From Paenibacillus sophorae (GTDB lineage: Bacteria > Bacillota > Bacilli > Paenibacillales > Paenibacillaceae), in assembly GCF_018966525.1 (NCBI RefSeq), contig NZ_CP076607.1, positions 3,658,001 through 3,722,000 of the forward strand: a stretch of 64,000 bases of DNA, given 5' to 3'. Under the pieces are notes generated by a model. The model worked only from the letters and a program-made list of their open reading frames with translations, had not been told where the DNA came from and did not search any database. Of the stretch, positions 61,569-64,000 are shown one piece after another (the stretch's first letter is position 1; every line of letters starts with the position of its first letter). The translations under genes and the position numbers were made by a program.

Positions 61569-61636
61569 TTATAACCTCCTGCAATCTATAAATTATTGGT
61601 CCTTTGCTAATTAAGTCAGCATGTTAGAAGCAAAAT

Positions 61637-61745
61637 GATTTAACTTATGGTTACAATAATAAACAGAACCAAGATGCTTTCAATGGTTAAAAGAACGCAA
61701 CATGTTGTTTATTCAACAAAACAATAAAAAATGTTGGCTAATCAT
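61637..61745 (+). promoter_or_regulatory. TetR-linked regulatory element, copy 6
   Basis: AACAGAACCAAGATGCTTTC, AATGGTTAAAAGAACG, ATGTTGTTTATTCAACAAAA and ATGTTGGCTAATCAT. Upstream of the alcohol dehydrogenase (-). No tetR gene follows on the other side, only a gap and the end of the hydrolase gene. Confidence 0.75.
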
Positions 61746-61873
61746 AGCCGTATGGAATTCTATTCAGAAAAAAGTGTGAATCCCGACAAGATAAGCGGGA
61801 TTCACACAGCGGTTCTACTCATAGAGCCTTTGGCACGAAAAGCTCTCTGCGATCTACAACACAAGCCTTATTT

Positions 61874-62953
61874 TTACTTCAGATTTGCTTTGAAGAAGGA
61901 CTCGAGCTTGTTGAACGGGATGTACTCCATTCTGTCGTACAGATCCACATGCCCTGCGCCTGGAACAATATAGAGTTCCTTCGGTTCGCCCGCCAGCTTG
62001 TAGGCGTCTTCGCTGTAGTATCTGGAGTGGGCATTCTCACCTGCGATGAACAGAATTGGACGTGGAGAAATCGTATCAATATGCTCGAACGGGTAGAAAT
62101 TCACGAGCGCCCCTCTGCTGGTAAGGCTGTAGGGCAATGAGCGGGGGTGATATCCCCTTGGCGTACCGTAGTATTCAGAGAACTCCCGGACTGCTGCTTC
62201 TGCTGAGGGTTTTAGTTCCACTGCAGTTCCGCCGCCGTATTTTATCTGTCCGCTCTCAAAATCGATCCAGCGCTGTTCAGCGGCTTCTTCAAGAGCTTTT
62301 ATCTGTTCTTCCTTGGTCATTACATCGTTCGGTGTTACCGCTAACCCCAATCCCTCACGGGTGGCGCGGCCCATGTCGTACATACTAACTGTCGCGATGG
62401 CCTTCAGCCGAGGGTCAATCTGCGCAGCGCTGACCGCAAACCCGCCACTGGCACAAACGCCGATGACGCCAATATCGTTACGGTCCACAAACGAGCGTGT
62501 GCCCAAAAAGTCCACGGCGGCGCTGAAATCTTCGGCGAACGTGTCCGGAGAAGCAATATTTCGCGGTTGCCCGCCGCTTTCTCCTGTGTAGGAGGGGTCA
62601 AAGGCCAGAGTTACAAAGCCCCGGGCTGCCATCTCCTGGGCATACAAGCCGGCCGTCTGTTCCTTCACGCCAGTGAACGGGGGTCCGACAATGATTGCGG
62701 GAGATTTCTTTGCTCTATTAAAGTTTTTAGGAAGATACATATCCGCGACTATGTTAATGCCAAGTCTGTTCTTGTATGAGACTTTTTCAACAGTCGCCTT
62801 GTTGTTTTGAGGAAAGGTCTTGTCCCATGCTTGGCTATCTGCTGCGGGAGAAACGGTGGTCGCGGATGAAACGGTGGTCGTGGATACAAGCACGCCCAGT
62901 ACCATCACTGTGAGTAAGTGAAGGCCACGCTTGATAATAGATTTTTTTTTCAT
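61874..62953 (-). CDS. Exported alpha/beta hydrolase (dienelactone hydrolase-like)
   Basis: About 359 aa. N-terminal signal peptide (HLLTVMVLGVLVSTTTVSSA), then an alpha/beta hydrolase of the YcjY/DLH group: IIVGPPFTGVKEQTAGLYAQ, AFDPSYTGESGGQPR, nucleophile elbow GVCASGG, FIAGENAHSRYYSED and final His in PGAGHVDLYD. I prefer ATG 62953 over 62965, which abuts the ribosome binding site. Regulatory copy 7 is directly upstream. Confidence 0.85.
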   Translation of the reverse strand: MKKKSIIKRGLHLLTVMVLGVLVSTTTVSSATTVSPAADSQAWDKTFPQNNKATVEKVSYKNRLGINIVADMYLPKNFNRAKKSPAIIVGPPFTGVKEQTAGLYAQEMAARGFVTLAFDPSYTGESGGQPRNIASPDTFAEDFSAAVDFLGTRSFVDRNDIGVIGVCASGGFAVSAAQIDPRLKAIATVSMYDMGRATREGLGLAVTPNDVMTKEEQIKALEEAAEQRWIDFESGQIKYGGGTAVELKPSAEAAVREFSEYYGTPRGYHPRSLPYSLTSRGALVNFYPFEHIDTISPRPILFIAGENAHSRYYSEDAYKLAGEPKELYIVPGAGHVDLYDRMEYIPFNKLESFFKANLK

Positions 62954-63031
62954 TTTCAAAATCATCCTTTCTTATTTTTGGTTTGAAAATACTATCATGC
63001 TGTCCTTTGACCTCGACAAAAAAGGACCGTT

Positions 63032-63148
63032 GATGATTAATCAACAACTGTATGTAATTATAAAAAAGAGTCGCGATGCTCTCAATGGTTAAATGATCGA
63101 AATTCGTCGATTACTCTACAAAACAATAGTAATTGTTGATTAATTTGA
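63032..63148 (+). promoter_or_regulatory. TetR-linked regulatory element, copy 7
   Basis: GATGATTAATCAACAACTG, CTCTCAATGGTTAAATGAT, ATTCGTCGATTACTCTACA and ATTGTTGATTAATTTG. Lies between the exported hydrolase (-) and a tetR stump (+), the same arrangement as copies 1 and 4. Confidence 0.75.
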
Positions 63149-63171
63149 TAAATTACAGAGTCCAAACCATA

Positions 63172-63222
63172 CTGAAAGTAGATAGAAGAACACACAAAAG
63201 CAAAGAAGTAAAGGCCAGGTAA
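63172..63222 (+). pseudogene. tetR N-terminal stump
   Basis: 17 codons reading LKVDRRTHKSKEVKAR then stop, against MKVDRRVAKSQEAIKKA in the intact paralog at 54643. Only the first 15 or so residues of the regulator survive. Confidence 0.65.
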
Positions 63223-63257
63223 CGAAAATACCCAGCCTTTTTTGATATATAAATATC

Positions 63258-63500
63258 TTACCTGGAAAGTTGTTGTTTAGGAGTAATCAAGTTGTTTCTT
63301 AGTAAGATAGTTATCAAACTCAATATCAATGACAAGATGCCCACCAATACGACGTATTGTGTACCCATTCCTGATATAAATAAACCACCTACAGCAGCAC
63401 CAACGGTTGTCCCTAGATTAGCGGAAGTCAAAAACAATCCATTAGCAAAATCAGGAGCTTCTGTAACTGCATAAATAATCCAATATTGATTAATATTACC
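63258..63500 (-). pseudogene. MFS transporter C-terminal remnant
   Basis: GNINQYWIIYAVTEAPDFAN, GLFLTSANLGTTVGAAVGGL and TQYVVLVGILSL match the last 80 residues of the MFS protein at 56573 closely. Everything upstream is lost. Confidence 0.85.
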
Positions 63501-63540
63501 TTCTGAATTGTCTTAAATGGTGTAGTGTAATTACGGCATT

Positions 63541-63677
63541 GGGACTAAGTTCTTGTCCATTTTCGGCAATGGGGTCAAGTTCTTGTCCCGAGCAAAGGAC
63601 AAGAACTTGACCCCATAAAATAAAAAAGCCGCGCCCAGCGCGGTTTTCTAAGGGGCTATATTCTTGTCCTCTTACAG
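63541..63677. repeat. Dispersed TTCTTGTCC hairpin repeat, full copy
   Basis: AGTTCTTGTCCATTTTCGGC, then TCAAGTTCTTGTCC inverted as GGACAAGAACTTGA, AAAGCCGCGCCCAGCGCGG hairpin and TTCTTGTCCTCTTACA. The longest and cleanest copy. Confidence 0.8.
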
Positions 63678-64000
63678 TTCTAGTTGTGTGGACTCTAGTC
63701 TTTTGAAAAAATTGATTTTATGATCGATTTTTTCTAGCGTCTTTTCAAGTTCTTTTAATTGATCAATAACTTTTCTGCGATAGCTTTCCACAAATTGCCG
63801 TCGTGCTGTTATTGTTGAGTCTTCACGATTTTGCATGGCGATAAACTGCTGAATCTCCCGAATGGGCATCCCCATCGCTCGAAAATATCTTAAAGCTTGA
63901 AACCATACAATATCGGACTCTGAATACTGACGATATCCATTTTCGTCCCGTTCTATACCGTCAATTAACCCGATTTGCTCATAATATCGCAATGTGTGGA
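63672..64000 (-). CDS. MerR family regulator, 5' end outside the window
   Basis: The frame reads HTLRYYEQIGLIDGIERD from the window edge, then GYRQYSESDIVWFQALRYFR, AMGMPIREIQQFI and a dimerisation helix (LKELEKTLEKIDHKINFF). MerR/YyaN-type regulators start about 15 residues before this point. Target unknown. Confidence 0.85.
   Translation of the reverse strand, partial: HTLRYYEQIGLIDGIERDENGYRQYSESDIVWFQALRYFRAMGMPIREIQQFIAMQNREDSTITARRQFVESYRRKVIDQLKELEKTLEKIDHKINFFKRLESTQLEL

Noticed and set aside
1..64000. CRISPR arrays
   Set aside because: No regularly spaced direct repeats with unique spacers were seen; the repeats found are dispersed or are in-gene tandem units.

Overview
The window looks like an accessory, IS-riddled stretch of a Paenibacillaceae-type Bacillota chromosome. 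Supporting signs are SLH-domain exported proteins, system II cytochrome c maturation (ResABC), Gram-positive lipoproteins, strong AGGAGG ribosome binding sites, sigma-A promoters, and ISL3, IS630 and class C group II intron elements. No species can be fixed from the sequence alone.

Region by region: (1) 1-5.3 kb holds an LLM flavin monooxygenase divergent from an NmrA / SDR / alpha-beta hydrolase / SnoaL set. A palindromic operator (GACT-N4-AGTC) recurs in front of each unit. (2) 5.3-14.3 kb is a patchwork: a decayed tyrosine recombinase, a lone AAA ATPase, a decayed tRNA-Leu, a decayed sigma-like gene, an epoxide hydrolase/AraC pair, a CD3324-type protein, an HSL-type esterase, a phage terminase relic and IS fragments. 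(3) 15.7-31.9 kb is a co-directional biosynthetic gene cluster on the minus strand. In transcription order it encodes an iron-sulfur flavoprotein, a GATase-anthranilate/ADIC synthase fusion, a phenylacetate-CoA-ligase-like enzyme, [IS630], a BacA-like prephenate decarboxylase, an acyl-CoA dehydrogenase, a BacB-like cupin, a ThDP enzyme, EtfB, EtfA, [IS remnant], a HemW-like radical SAM protein and an NRPS (half C-A-PCP). A severed reductase-like SDR lies beyond an ISL3 element. (4) 32-36 kb carries an rph-type rifampicin phosphotransferase and more IS/AraC debris. (5) 36.5-41.2 kb encodes exported redox proteins (flavodoxin lipoprotein, DUF4405 cytochrome b, cyclophilin-like proteins) and a CMD protein. 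(6) 41.4-45.5 kb has a TetR gene, a RibD-type reductase and many truncated genes. (7) 45.6-47.5 kb is a class C group II intron placed just after a terminator. (8) 47.5-54.2 kb is an exported electron-transfer operon (cytochrome P460-like, DUF4405, CuA-type cupredoxin, ResB, ResC, ResA, PQQ-type sugar dehydrogenase). (9) 54.5-63.5 kb has a second TetR paralog, SDR-MFS-SDR, SLH/cyclophilin-like proteins, an alcohol dehydrogenase and an exported hydrolase. The window ends in a MerR gene.

Two system-level patterns stand out. One is the cluster combining bacilysin-type (BacA/BacB) and enediyne-type (ADIC synthase/dehydrogenase) chorismate chemistry with an AT-rich NRPS/radical SAM module. The other is a ~110-bp regulatory element present in at least seven copies between 41 and 63 kb, each upstream of an enzyme gene and usually divergent from a TetR gene or its remnant; it probably defines a local multi-operon TetR regulon. 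A separate dispersed hairpin repeat built around TTCTTGTCC occurs in four clear copies.
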